From assembly GCA_022225965.2 (NCBI GenBank), contig JAKJXP020000009.1, forward strand, positions 434,001 through 498,000: a DNA stretch of 64,000 bases, given 5' to 3'. Both the position numbers and the translations under genes were made by a program. Positions 34,683 through 48,100 of the stretch are shown here, piece by piece; position 1 is the stretch's first letter, and each line of letters opens with the position of its first letter. The notes beneath the pieces are model-generated. The model worked only from the letters and a program-made list of their open reading frames with translations, ran no database searches and had not been told where the DNA came from. Source of the DNA: Diatrype stigma (taxonomy: Eukaryota; Ascomycota; Sordariomycetes; Xylariales; Diatrypaceae).

Positions 34683-35852
34683 TGGTCTTCCTCTCACAAG
34701 GCTGGCATGCTTCTTATGTGGTGACTATGGCAGCAGGCGAACGGCGTGTGTGACCGAATGACCTGTACGACCGCGCGACCAGTACCTTTCCTACAGAGAA
34801 GAGAATTGAGTTTTCGGAGGTTTCGCAGCACTTGAAATATACATAAGCCACCGAGTTGCTATCTTTGTTAGACATTGTTTCCTCGGTATACTGGTGGTGT
34901 TCACATCTAGAATCTTAGAACGCCACCTCTACCCCCCACCCCTTCTTTCTTTTGTGTGGGGGTGGGTTGTTCAAGGCTACCCTTGAGCGGAGAAAATGGC
35001 ATAAGACAGACGAAGCCAGCTTCGCCGTCACCTACCACGGACATTGGACCTCCTACAGCTCTTACTCGAAACTCACTTTCTATATAATTATAATATAAAA
35101 CTCTAACCATGACGCACGCATTTCTACCTCGATGCCGTTTATCATAAAATGGGAGAGTTCATATGTGAAGTCCAGCTCAACAACACTTACAACATAATGG
35201 TGTGAGTATCGTCTTCCCGCCCTGTTTTTCTCTTTCTTCTTGTTCTCCTTCCCCTTTTCTCGATATGCTAGAGCCTCTATGACATAATAACACGAGCCTT
35301 CGGAGCGGAGCTGTTACTAGGGAACTCTCTCCATTTCTAGTCGTTTAATGGCTAACTTGAATAAGTCTGCATTTACATTAGGCATATATAGGCGCTGATG
35401 GTCCCCGACAGAGGGAAGGAAAAGTGTGAAGTTGTTTCATTTCCGGACCCGGTTCATTTGAATAACTGTCAGAGAGACAAACTCTCCAATAAATACTACT
35501 AAAGAAATATCGGCGAAATGCAATAGAGTGCACTGCAACTTCTACTCCAATTGCGAATCCCTTTATTTGGCCAGCCGTTTAATCAGCGTGTAAATCATCG
35601 CAATAAAGACTACCATCAAGAAGCGCCTAATTTGCTTTCCAGTCTGGTTCCAGGAGTATTATACCTTACATGCGCCCCATCCGTATGTAAAACTGGGAAA
35701 ATATAGCAAAATGCGTACAAGTTTTACAAAACGTTGGATTAGATATAGTTACAACTTAAGAAGCCTATGACATTTTGAGCATGATCCTCTATGTAATTAG
35801 TTAAGCAGTATTACATTTAAATGCGGTATCAGCTACACAAAACGAAGATAAC
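34683..35852. other. Start of the gene-poor region, nothing recognised
   Basis: 3' flank of the phosphatase followed by AT-rich DNA with no open frame above 70 codons and no domain. Confidence 0.5.
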
Positions 35853-36532
35853 TGTCACACGGGGACATTTCGGACCAACAACACCTGCAGTTATCACCAA
35901 CTGCAGGATGTATTGGAATGCACTCCTGCCTAATATAGCCATTGAAGGTATAACAGCGAAAGCCGCGGAAGCTGGAAACAAAGGATACGTACCTGCAAAT
36001 TGTTGTATATCAATACGACGTCGAATTCCCTCGACGTCGTCCAGATCTTAGTTCCTCAGTACGCTCCTTGAGACCATACAAAATTATAAGCTGATTTGTC
36101 CAATACGTTCCAAGCCTTACAAGCCCTTGTTACAGCAATTAACTTTACTGACCCTGATTTACTCCGAATCATACGTAACATATAAAAGCCTACGAACAAG
36201 CCGTGATTTGTATTGGTTTGACAATGTTAACGCTGTGACAAGAGCACGTAGGGCTTGGAACGCATAGGACAAATCAGCTCATAATTTTGTATGTTCTCAA
36301 GGAGCGTACTGAGGAACTAAGATCTGGTCGTCGTCGAGGGAATTCGACGACCTATTTATATACAGCAATTATCGGTACGTATCAGTACGTATCCCTTTGT
36401 GTCCTGCTTCCGCGGCTTGCGCTGTTATACCTCCAGTGGCTATACCTATTAGGCAGGAGTGCATTCCAATACTTCCTGCAGTTGGTGATAGCTGCAGGTG
36501 TTGTTGGTTGAATGCAATGCCCCCGTGTAACA
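35853..36532. mobile_element. Pair of LTR-like sequences in inverted orientation (or one large foldback element)
   Basis: The left copy 35853-36134 starts TGTCACACGGGG and ends CTTGTTACA. The right copy, on the minus strand from 36532 to 36234, starts TGTTACACGGGG and ends CTTGTCACA. They align over nearly their whole length with scattered substitutions and small gaps (shared blocks include CCAACAACACCTGCAG, GGAATGCACTCCTGCCTAAT and ATTCCCTCGACG). TG..CA ends and size of about 285-300 bp fit LTRs. A 99-nt spacer separates them. Two independent solo LTRs, a rearranged retroelement, or a foldback/MITE with long terminal repeats are all possible. No target duplication was evident. Confidence 0.75.
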
Positions 36533-39500
36533 TTAGCTTACCTCTGATTAGCTAGGAATCATAAAAGTCTTGGTAGTCCTTCAGAGTACTTAAATTCTAT
36601 ACGCTCTACGAATGAATTCCAACATAACTGACCCCATATTAAGAATTCTGTAGTCGAAGCACACCATAATAGTGCTCTGTATTTCTTTGAACTGATTAAG
36701 TGGTGCCCGGTACCATATTGTCATACCATATACTGGGCACTGAATACAATGCACTTCACCTATTACAGAAGCATTTTTGTCTTAAATGTAGGCATTGCCT
36801 ACATATTGGACTAGTTCGAAGGAGATCGTACGAACCAATATGGTCCTTATGATCACTGATTACTTCTTTCTACTTCCTGTATCAAAGCGAGAGTAGCCGC
36901 AAAGCGACCTCGATCTGGGCGGTTCGTTCTCGTTGCGAGCTAGGCGAGGCAAACTATCCTTTCGACCGACTTTCCGGGACCGGATTTCAATCTTTCGCTC
37001 TCAGCCTTCAGCGATTCCGAAAGGCCGATATGCCTAACCGTTACTCGTGACGTCTCGGCGGGGCTCATTTGAACGGGCGACGTTTATGACCTGAACGGCC
37101 TCTTCAAAGGCTGCGCTGCGGGTGCAGGCGGAACTTCGGCTGCTGCTGTTTGTTCTCTCGGCGTCAGCGTTGCCGTCGGTGCCTGCCGGCTAACGTAGCC
37201 GCCGCTAACTGAGCTATGGAGGCGAAATACTAACTTCTGGTCTCAAGCCTATGCAAAGCTTCTCAACCTAAGAAATTAGCATGGTACTACCAAACCTGTA
37301 TGTGCTAGTTTGACGAAAGGGACAGCGCATTGCCGACAGGCTGTGGTGGGAAGGAGCCTCGGCGCCTCGGAGGCTATGGAACATAATGTGCGAACGCCGA
37401 ACGCTGATACGCTCTGCTCTAGTAGGTATTTAGTTATCACAAAGGTTCCACCCACCCTGCAAGAGGACGACAGACGCCAACTGGAAGTGTCCCGACGTTT
37501 TCTGGCGTTACGCTAGGTAGGATCCACATCTCACTTGGCGCCAAACTCCCGAGACAGTTAGGTATGCCGTATATGTATTATGTGAGATGTAATGTATCCG
37601 CAAAAGCATCAGCAATTAGTAGCTGCCAACTACTACGCAGTACGCACTTTTTACGAATCAGGATGATGGGAACAACCAAAAAAGTCCCATTGGCTTGTCG
37701 AGTAAGTAACTACTAAATCCCCTATTGGATATGTGATATGTGATCAGCTGCTTACTATGTGTATGTAAACAATGAATTCTTTGAGAAGGTGTCGTTGACA
37801 ACTGGCTGGTATTTTCGCGGATACACGGCATAGAATAAGAAAGTGAATTCCGAAGGAATTCCTTCCGTACAATTGTAATCAGATACAGGCTGGGAAACTT
37901 CTGTTTCCCTCCCTTCTTTTTACCTTAGCAATACAGAGAATCCGGGACCTTCAATTAACCTAGTAATCAGCTGGATCAGTGAGTCTAGGCAATTGCAGAC
38001 CGGGAACTCGGAAGCACAACATTGATGAACTTTCTCCTGATATGGGAGAGATGTGGTCAAGTTAGAAGTTAGAATAGGGTGTGGGGGCCAGGCTGTGCCA
38101 CACCAACACATAGGGCTTCAGCCTTCGAACGACAGTGCACATCTGGGGTAGGTAGCGTACACAGCTGATGAAACCGGGGGCTGGCCGGGTAAGTATGTGT
38201 GGGTGCGGCTGAGAAACAGCTCAGTTATGTAACCTGGGAAGTGGGTTACGTGCACAATACTGACTACCTACGTAATGTCGAAACCAGGTACGAATACTCA
38301 GCTACATATTAAGACTGACTGAACCATCCAGATGAATGATAACTAGGTAGGTATATGCACGATACGCACTACGAAATACGAAGTACGTGACTGCGCTAAC
38401 CAGCAATGGAAATACTTCCTTATCAGGAATGCGAGATTACAGAGGGGAGCTAACGAGGGCGACAGCATCACCACACATGAATATCGGTGAAATATCGCGC
38501 ATGAATCATAGACTTTTACCCCAACCATCGGAAATTATTGCCTGGTGAAATCTTGGTACCTTGGGTGGACCGTGGAGCGGGCTGAGCCTCCCCTGACCCC
38601 TCCGCCCTGCCATGCGGCCCTTGCCTTGCCCTGCCCTGCCCTACGACTTATGTAACCTGGACAGGGCAAAATATAATGAAGATCAACGGTCTTCATAATA
38701 GATCGACATGCGGACTAACTATGTATATCGGACCTGAGCATACTTCTTTAAGCATTGGACTGGGAAGTACCGTGCAGACTTCAAGATTACATAAGTTGAA
38801 GCGATCACTTATCTGGCGGGCTGGCGAGCTGGCGCTGGCGCTGGGGCCGTATAGCGCTTTGATTAAGCACCATCAAGCATCACCGCCAAAGCACCACCGG
38901 CCACCAGAAATGGGTACTGGTAAACCGAGCGTCAGATCAAGTTATGTAAATACAGTTCTATATAATTCTTTTCCATATAATCTCAACTAAGCTGTACCTA
39001 TACAGGAGGCTTTCGAGCTGGGAAAACCAAACATCTGGCTGATCATCTTATAAACAGTAACTACTGGTATGGGTCCAGGTCTGAAGGGGCATCGAGACCT
39101 ACTTATACGTGACGGAACTATACCGCCTTTTGTTATAAATAGCCGCAGCCGAGAGCTGAGTCTGCTGGGAGTCTGAGGCTGTACGAAGTACCCACCTGGT
39201 ATCATATCGACGGGTCAGACCACTGTAGTGAACCTGGGTCGTTGACCTGATTTTCGGCACCGAATCATCGATGTTAGACAGGCATTGAGTCCGTGACTAC
39301 ACGGGTAACCCGGCTGATAGTCTATATCATACTTCACATATAGTGCTACGTAGTTTACATACTACAGTAAATGTGTTCTAGCGTGTTTAAGCCCCATCCT
39401 CAGGGACCTGTGGACTATGGCTTCAAGACTTTCCAAGCAGTTATTACCGATCTGATCTAGTCATGAAAAGGAATAGTACCTACCATACAAGTTCACCCAG

Positions 39501-40341
39501 TTGATCTGTGCTGCCAAGCTCAGCTACCTATTCGCCCGTGATATCTTCAAGCGAGGAGCCCGTCAGCAAAGGAATTGACACAACGTACTTTATTCACCTT
39601 GACTTATACACATATTTTTGTGAATGTAAGAGGAATATGGGCTGCACTGATTTTATTGTCAACAGCCTGCTGGTTACTTGAATCTATGTGTCAATGAGTC
39701 GAGAATCTTACTTATATCATGGAGACAACCCCATAGTTATGATCGGTACCGACCAACCACCCGTAACCAATGTGCAGACTAGGAGTTAGGTATTACATAG
39801 GTGGTTTCCTACGGGGAATGCCGTACAGATCTACTACAAGACTAGTTGTGTGTCAATAATAGGGCTTAAGTACGTAGTGTAGAGAGCATAGCCGAGCTTA
39901 ACAAGATGACTAACTATTAACACTAATAGGCATAGTCTAACTCCGCTCAGCATAAGCCCCTGTAAGCTTATTCTTACGCACTAGAATATCTACATCCGAT
40001 ACCATATAAATTGTATGGTGCGAGAATGTATTAGCTATAATACCCCTTACAGGCAATAAATACGTTCCTTTAACGGCAACGGTAACTGCCGGACTACGTG
40101 CTAGGTGCATTCTAAAGCTTAAGTCAACTGTCACTGTAGAGTCAGTGCAGCGTACTAAAAATCGGGCTGACTTCAAGCGGGGAACATCAGCAATGGAAAT
40201 GTAGGGATTAGGATCTTGTCTGCCAAACTACCAAATAAGCACTAAACAACTGGAGCGGTAGATAGGGCCCACGGTAAGATCCGTGCCAGGTAGCGATGGT
40301 TGTACTACTAGGTACGAAGTATATGAAGAACAGGAAGAATA
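36533..40341. other. Gene-poor region between the LTR pair and the polyketide cluster
   Basis: 3.8 kb without a recognisable gene. A GC-richer block at about 36890-37220 with many CG dinucleotides stands out from AT-rich surroundings but has no coding signal I can identify. A minus-strand open frame at 39937-40176 (79 codons, containing KSARFLVRCTDSTVTVDLS and NTFSHHTIYM) is protein-like and could be a transposon remnant. Pentanucleotide CTGCC repeats occur at 38620-38642. Confidence 0.45.
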
Positions 40342-40419
40342 ATGCCATTGTCACATAAACTTCGTGAAGTCTGCAGTACTGTAAATCGACACGGAACAGG
40401 CGTAGCAAATCGATTGACA

Positions 40420-41744
40420 ATGTTTCAAACACTCAAAGCTCAGAACGGTGCCCTGGGGGACTCCGAATATGTGGTACGATCATCAGTTCCGGCATCTGAT
40501 AAGGCCAAAGCGACCAGAAAACAGCCTGCGTGCACACGATGCAAGATGAAGAAGGTAACGCCAAACTTTCTTTTCTGGTACAAGAAGGCTTACCATACTA
40601 ATGGGACGAAACGTAGTTGAAATGTATCATCGGGGCGGACAGCTGCGAGAAATGTATGGAAGGGGGCGTGACGTGCTCATACCGTGGCACTGGGCGACCC
40701 GAGAGTCGGAATTCACCTAGTCGACGACACTCACCTTCAGCGGAAAGTCAGAGTTACCGGCGTGCCGAAGCTCGGATGAACCGACGCAATACAACAGCCA
40801 GTAGTGCAGCAAGTAGTGACTGCATACCGGTTTTCAGCAAGGCTGCTCCGAGTGAGGAAACCCCCCAGTCTAGAGGCTCTTTGGCCTCATTCGGTGGTGA
40901 CTCTAGCATCAACACCTCATCAAGAGATGGCAGTAGGTGATAATTCATGGAGGATACCTTGTTCGCCGTGTCCATCAGCTAATGCAAGTTACCTATAGAT
41001 GATATGGATACCTGCTTTACATCTAACCTCGACGACGACCCTTGTTCTGCATTTATCGACCCAGCAATAGCCACCCCCTCTTTCATCGCAGAGATGAACG
41101 CCTGGACACCTAACAGCCCGGCAACACAAGATATGCAAGCAGCTCGCCTTGCTTGTTTGCTAGATCCGACATCACAGGTCGATGAGTTACATGAGTTTGA
41201 TCTTTGCTTCTGCGTCGACCTGATCATCGCGGCGAACGCGACCATGCAGGTCAAGTTAGTATGGGCCACCTCGTTGAATGGGTATAGCAGCTCCAGCATC
41301 GATGACATGCTGCAGTGTCAGAAGGACGTGTTGACCAGCTGCGAGACATTTTTTGGTTGCAAGAAATGCAGTCTGAGGTCGGATTACGTGGTGCTGGTCA
41401 TTTCCATGTGTCGAGAGCTGGTGAATGGCGTGAAGGCCCTGGAAGTCATCACCTCACCAGAGTCATCACAAGGGCTGCTAAGACCACATCACCAGAACTC
41501 CAGTAAAGCCAAGCTGGAGGCCGGAGGGTGGCGGCTCGACGACGACGATGAGATCGAGATTATAAGACATTTGATTCAAGTCCGTAAAACGAAACTGAGG
41601 AAATTGATCGGCCAGCTGGAACATACCGTTAGCACCAACCATCCATCATACGCATGGATCGTTACCAATCTGAGGAAAAGCCTCGATGAGAAGCTAGGGT
41701 CGACGGCGTTGCAGGCAGAGGATATAATGGACTTAAATGGGTGA
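40420..41744 (+). CDS. Zn(II)2Cys6 transcription factor with AflR-type C-terminal region, probable cluster regulator
   Basis: Three exons: 40420-40554, 40617-40932 and 40999-41744, 398 residues. An in-frame ATG at 40342 would add 26 residues; I prefer 40420 because the zinc cluster then starts after about 35 residues as is usual. Junction 1 reconstructs the DNA-binding domain CTRCKMKKLKCIIGADSCEKC..VTC, with all six cysteines. Ser/Arg-rich linker follows. The C-terminal half has CFCVDLIIAANATMQ, MLQCQKDVLTSCETFFGCKKCSLRSDYVVLVISMCRELV, the pattern of the aflatoxin-regulator (AflR) C-terminal domain found in regulators of PKS clusters. It is the leftmost gene of the cluster and points toward it. 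Likely role is pathway-specific activation; this is inference from family and position. Confidence 0.87.
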
Positions 41745-42699
41745 AGCATTTCGGCCTCACTTAAACCTCTTGTATATACTTTAGACAGACATGATGCATT
41801 AGCGTTCCGAATTGTACAACACATTTACATAAACCTTTGGAATCTTCTGCAAGAGTGCCTCCTTTTTCTGTCACATAGACTTAAGCAGTGATCAGTAGTC
41901 AGCACAGGTGGGAGCAACACGGTAGCGAGCCACGCTGTTGGCAAAAAAGGAATGACAAACCTTTGTCCCACACGGTCTTGCATAGGGCAATCAGTTAGTT
42001 AGTGTGAGCGCAGTATGGGTTCTCTTCAGTTTCAGTGTCAATAGATTGCCAGCCATTTCGCAGTGAGCCACACGGTAGCCTTGCAAGAAATCCGAAGCCA
42101 GGAGGCTGACACAGCCCTATCAATGCCGGCTCAACCTCAAAAGCCGGAACTGTAATCACGAGGGAAACGGTATGTGGCTGTTGCCGCCCAACCAATGTAA
42201 CAGATGGAAAGTTGTATGTAAGGATCGTAAAGGAGGATGTATGGATGAAGCCGCACTTCCAGCCTGCCTTCGGGTAGCCTAGGCCATCGATATATAAAAG
42301 TTTGGTTTCTCACGACAATCCAAAAGAGGCAATCCCGAATCGACGATGGGCGATCAGATCCCCCCCTCACTATATCCACTAAGAGACATGATCATCAGCG
42401 CGTGACGAGGGATATATGACTCGTATCGTCTGCGAGGTTTTCTGTTGCGGCCGACTACCTATCGGGTTGGTGAAGCGTCCGACACCCGGTCCGGTCAAGT
42501 CCAAAAAGGTGATTCCGAGTATGCATGAAATCAACTGAAGAGTGGCTCGCTCTTTTGCTACGGGAGTGATGCCTTTGTATCAACATGTGGTGTTGGATCT
42601 GAGTGTCAAGCGGGAAGGCCATCCATAGTCTATTAGTCTTATAAACCTGAGTATATGTGTACAGCATACAAAATCTATTTTCCACAAGTGTAACACCCC
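41745..42699. other. Intergenic region between the convergent regulator and FAD monooxygenase genes
   Basis: Shared 3' flank of two convergent genes, about 950 nt. No gene or repeat recognised. Confidence 0.5.
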
Positions 42700-44099
42700 T
42701 TAGCACTCCTTTCCCCCTTTCCTTGACTTGATGGGGTGAGCCCAGGCGATCGTGCCAACGTACGGCTCATCGGCTGATACATAGTCCAACACAGGGGCTA
42801 GCCGCATGTTCGGTATCGCAACGTGCCGCAGTGTGAAGCGTTGAAACCAGTCGAACACCAGAAGAAACCTGGCAGAGACATAAAACCACGTGTTTGCCCA
42901 GGCCTGCAGACGAGTCAACAGAGCCGAAGCACGCAGGTCCTTCTTCACCGGCGCAAGCCTTTGGTCGTGGTAAAGATCAAAGGCGGTCTTCAGCGCTGCG
43001 CGACTCAGGCTGTCGTCTTTCGAACTTTTGACTGCCGAATGGATCGCGTTGCAGACGGACACAATATCTTGTATCCCGTTATTCAAGCCGAGCGCCGCGT
43101 TGGGGGTGAATCTGTGGCAAGCATCCCCGACGAGAACGATTCGGTCGTGGCTGAAGTTCTTCACGACGCCTTCTCCCAAGTTTGCCATGCCCGCCTTGTA
43201 GCTCTGGAAGACATCTTTGAAGGACAAGGTTTCAGATATGGGATAGTCGGCGAAGGACGCCGCAAAGCGCTCGATGTCCTTCTCGGAATAATCCACCCGA
43301 TTTCGAGTGGGCTTCTCGAGCTTCTCGTACAGGAAGATCCAACCCCTCTGCTTCCCAGCCAGATACCCAAGCGAGCGGTCTTTGTCTTGCGTCTCGCATG
43401 CATCACCTGGAGGAGACGAAGCTGGGCGGGGGAAAGTGCACCATAACATGCGATAGGCTGATTCGTAGGGCTGTTCTTCGTCGCAATCGGCTTGCCGACC
43501 TTGGCGTAGCATAGCCTGCCTCAACTGCCGCCTTGTTTGACTGTGAACCCCATCGGCCCCTATTACGACGGACCCCACAAAGGAGCTGCCATCTGCGCAA
43601 GTGACAGTAGCGGAGTTCTCGCTCTCCTCGATGGTCGTCACTCGTTTCTGGGTCAGAATCCTCTCTCTAGCCGCCGGGGGCAGACCCTCGTAGATGATCC
43701 GTACTAGGTCGGGTCGATGGAAGATTAATTGTGCACATCCGAGACTGGAAAGCAAAGTTAACTAGTTAGCATATTGAGAAGGGACTAGAGACTTGGAGGA
43801 TTCATCACCAACCATTCTTTTAATAATCTGATTTGCGTGCTATCTCTGAATTTGTAACCATCACGCGTGAACGACTTCGCATGCCCGAGTTCGGCACCCG
43901 CAGCTTCAAGCTCTTCGCGCAGGCCGAACTGTGACAGGATGCGTAAACTTGGGGGACCAAGGACAACACTAGCACCGGTATTGTCGGTGATTGAGGTTCG
44001 CCTCTCAAGGAGCACAAAGTCTATGCCGGCGAGGTGCAGGGCATGGGCAGCAACTAGGCCCACGGGACCACCGCCTACCACAATTACTTTCGAGTTCAT
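42700..44099 (-). CDS. FAD-dependent monooxygenase (PHBH fold), PKS-cluster tailoring enzyme
   Basis: Two exons on the minus strand: 44099..43813 and 43744..42700 with a 68-nt intron (GTTGGT..TTCCAG), 443 residues. The N-terminus [21 protein letters not shown] is the FAD-binding GxGxxG motif. [19 protein letters not shown] contains the DG motif (FAD/NADPH), and [25 protein letters not shown] is the second FAD motif, where fungal relatives usually have GDAAHK. The C-terminal part ([22 protein letters not shown]) is hydrophobic and may associate with a membrane, as in PaxM-like epoxidases and related hydroxylases. Expected role: hydroxylation or epoxidation of the cluster product. The intron donor GTTGGT is less common, so a few residues at the junction (KEC-LGCAQL) are uncertain. 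Confidence 0.87.
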
Positions 44100-45146
44100 T
44101 GTTTGCCCAGTTAATTTCCTCGTGTATTATTCGTATATTAGTTACTCGGGCCCGTCCAAGACACCCTATGCTGTTCATCGGCTAAGTAATGCCCAGGAGG
44201 GATCTGCGACGTACCTATACTCGCACTACCTATGTACCCCGTTCTCCACCGCCCCATACTTCTCCTTTTTTACCTAATCCGGCATTTGACTTTCTCGGTA
44301 ACTACCCGAAAGAGTAGTATTCTTGGCTACCTTCGCGACTCGTCAAGGTTGGCTACGTACCCAAGCACGTAGACTATATGTTGATAGGAGGTTGGGCGCA
44401 TTGAAACGCAATAAATCTTGAATGAGAGATGCCGTAAAACTTCCATCGAAACCTTAGGCAACTATCCGGGCTACCGAGCTACAACGAAGCAACGCTCGGT
44501 AGTTAGATGCCCGAATAAAGCACTGCCACGAAGTCAAGGTTTTTGAAGGCGTACCTAGAGGCATTTATCATTCACTAAGTGCGACTGCTATACAATAGAG
44601 GGCCCAAGAAACCAGCCATCGTACACATTGAACACCAATCATGCCGTTCACAATGCAATGTCCCTTACCATTTAGGGCAACTATCGATTTATTGTACTCT
44701 GTAAAGAAATCTCTGAGCTAATTACCAGCGAAATTTTGTGTCCATTCCACGGATGAAGCCCAGCCGGAGACACTGGAGTGATGCAACATCAACCGGTACA
44801 TGCCACAACTGATCAGCGCAAGTGCTGCTCGTGTAGACGACGTGAAGGGGCTTGACAAAGGACCAAAACTAGTCCCCGGGATCAACAAGCTTTATAAATA
44901 GTGACCAGGTCCAAGATAAATACTTTGATTCTAACTTATATGAACTTTGCAATGCCGGGAATCACGGGTATTCTAACCTGGCATGAGATACACTTAAAGG
45001 GGCTTTGGATGCGTATACTGCTGGACTTGAGAACCCTTATCCTGAGAACAATTCCATTAAACTCCAACCAAATGCAGGTGATATCAATAACTATAAGAGA
45101 AAAGTGTCGAAGTATGATACAAAGGAGTACACAAGCCCACTGGCGT
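44100..45146. other. Intergenic region upstream of the FAD monooxygenase and 3' of the PKS
   Basis: About 1 kb holding the promoter of the monooxygenase and the 3' flank of the PKS. A 9-bp inverted repeat, CTACCGAGC at 44471-44479 and GCTCGGTAG at 44494-44502 with a 14-nt loop, lies about 370-400 nt upstream of the monooxygenase start. Short open frames without domains. Confidence 0.5.
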
Positions 45147-48100
45147 CTACACTCTGGGCAGCCCTCTCTCAATCACCGTCCTTACAATGTCGACAGCCTC
45201 ATCCAAGCAGCCCTCGAAGCGCGCGACGTCCCCCTCCCGCCCTTGCACCAGGATCAGCGGATCCGCGTGGTGGACCTCGTAGTGGATGAAAACCGTGTTC
45301 GGGCTGGGCATGAGGAACCCGCCCTCCTGCATGCGCAGGTAGCCGCCCGACCCGAGGCAGTCCGTCTTGGCCATCTTCGGCGACAGGTGCCTGTCGCTGG
45401 ACTTCCACGCGGACGACCCGAACAGCGCCGGGAGCGGCTTGTCCTGCGCCAGCGCGGCGCCCATCAGCGCGTACAGGGGCTCGACGAACCCGCGGCCGTC
45501 GGCGACCCGTCGCAGCGACTGCACGTGGCCCGTGGCCGCCTCCTTGAGCTTGCCCGCCAGGTCGGCCACGTCTCCCTCGCCGCAGCCGCCCTGCTGCTTG
45601 AAGAGCCCCAGGGCGGCGTCGATCCAGCGCACGATGTCGGGCGTCAGGCTCTGCAGCCAGTCGATCCGGCCCTTGGCGTACTTGGCCACCGTGACGGTCT
45701 CCCAGACGGGCTCGTAGTGGCCGTAGAACATGCGCGTGGCCATGAGGATGGCGATCAAGACGGTGCCCTTGGAGCGCAGACCCTTGTTGCCGAGGAACGA
45801 CCGGTTCAACGCCGCATAGTGGCGGCGCGTCGCTCCGATCGTCTGGTACTGGGCTAGGTTGCTCGCCGTCTGTTCGTGTATGGCCTGCTCAATGACGGGT
45901 GTGGTCTCCAAACTGAGCTCGCGCACTGTCGATGCAGGGAGCTTCGTTGCGCTGTCACTATTACCCAAACCTTTGGTGTCAAAGATCTCGTCAGTGATGT
46001 ATTCGCTCAGCTGCCTCGTCGTCAGCCCGTCCAGCTTCGAGTTCTCTCCCACCAGAGAGGAGACGCCGTTAGCGGCGATGGTGAACTGCAGCATCTTGTC
46101 TAGCCAGCGGTTGGTGAGGTGGCGGTCGTTGAGCAGTATCGAGGTGCAGCGTTCCGAGGGGGTTTCGGGCGCAGTGTCGTCCAAGGAAACGACGAAGGCA
46201 GCGGACTCGATAGCCTCCAGCATCGCGGCGTTGGAGCCGAGAGCCATCAGCTGGGAGCGCAGCCCAGCCCACTCGTCTCGTTTCTTGGACGTCAAAACCG
46301 AGATGGCAGGCACAGGCTGCTCAGAGGACTTGAGGATGTCGGTAAACAGACTCTTGAGCGATGAGTAATCATCTTCTTCGTGTACGGCAATCTCGTAGAA
46401 GTGGCCTCTTCGCATTACCACCACGTTGGTGTTGGAAGGGTATTTTCGCGCCGTGTCGACTTCTTTCCCGGGCTCCTGCGAGGTATGGAATAGCCACTGC
46501 ATCGTCTCCATACAGAGCGCCATGTCGTTCAGCGAGTTCTGCTCGAGGAGTCCGCTCTCAAAGCGCTTCTTGAAGTTGAGCGCAGCTACGGTAATGATAG
46601 CTGCCCGCTCCGCCTGGGTGTGCTTCGGAGCGCCGTCGGTGAGATGGCCGATGTAGAAGAGGGCGTGATCTTGTAGAGGCTCGCGGCGCTCCAGATGGAT
46701 GTGATTGTCATAAAAATCGAGTCGCGCATCCGGACCGGATGGGTTGGCCTTCAACGTATTCTGTAGTTCTAATCCCGACCCCATAAATTCTTCGACAACA
46801 CGCTCCGTCTCCTCCAACTCCTCTGGTGAACAAATGGCTCTCCGCGATTCGGCCAACATGCGCAGAGTATCGGCAAGGTCTGGGTTAGGAAGGGGCCTCA
46901 ACCTCTTCTGCGGCTCTTGCGAAGGCGAGCGTGTTGTTGGCCGAGTCGATGCCGGGAGTGCTGTACTGCTGCTCGCGTTGTCGGTGTTGTCGTCGTCTAC
47001 AAGGGTAGAGCGCAGAGTCACTTTTTCCGCCAAGCTCCAGATATTCGGGCTATCCAGTACCTCCGACGACTGGATGGGGGCGCTGAACTCCCTCATGATC
47101 CAATTGCGAAGCTCAATCGCAATCAATGAGTCCAGCCCAAGGTCCGTGATAGACTCATCAAGATTAACCCCAGCAGGGTCAATCGACATGAGGTCTGCAA
47201 GCTTGGTACCAATGAGTTGGGCCACGAATCCCTCGATCTCCTCCATGTCGTCTGTCTGGCTGACGAGTTCTTCGAACGTCATGATCTTTTTGCCCGTGTC
47301 GGCGACTTGGGTTTTGGCCGTTTGGCGAACGTGGGTGAACATGAGCGTGTGGGCAGCACCGCTGACAGCAGTAGTTTCTGCTAGACTTTCTGGGGTGAAC
47401 CCGATCACAGCCTGGTGGCATCCAGCTTGGCGTGCCTCAGCGCTGAGCGAGTACTCGAAGAAAGCCGCCAACTCATCATGGTAAATGGAGGTCAAGCCTT
47501 GTCGTCGCAGGGACTGGATGATGGCCGTGTTGTTGACCAGCCCGTCTTCAATTACACCAATATTCAGTGTCATGTAGAAACAATTGGAACTCTTGTCGAA
47601 TTGAGCAAGGGCATCCTGTAGCGAGTTTGCGGCGTTGTAGTTGGCTTGTCCAGCCGTACCAATAATGTTGACTGCAGACGAAAGCGAGATGAAGAATGTC
47701 AAATCTTCTTTCGCAAAGACTCGTTGAAGGTTCAGCGTGCCCAACCCCTTTGCTTGGAGGACACCATTGAAGACTTCCGCAGACATGGTATCGAGTGTCG
47801 AGTCTCTGAGGACGACGCTTGCTTGGATGAGGCCTTTCACTGGAGGTAAGCCCATGGCCTTGATCTCAGACAACGCTTCTCTGATGCTGGTCTCTTGGGA
47901 GACATCACACTTGGCGCAGTGCAGCAGAGATCCAGGACCAAATAGTTGGAGTTCCTTCTCGATAGCTTCACGGTCAGTCTGACTAGCTCCGCTCCTTGAA
48001 AGTGTAACAAAATATCGTCCGCCGGCCTTGGCCATGAGACGTAGGAGCCTCTGACCCAAATCACCCAGTCCACCAGCAACGACATATGTAGCGTTGGAAT

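Noticed and set aside
39937..40176. 79-codon minus-strand frame as a gene
   Set aside because: Protein-like but short, with no partner exon or recognised domain; kept only as a possible transposon remnant in the region note.
44901..45857. 318-codon plus-strand frame opposite the PKS 3' end
   Set aside because: Antisense to the cAT domain; high-GC shadow.
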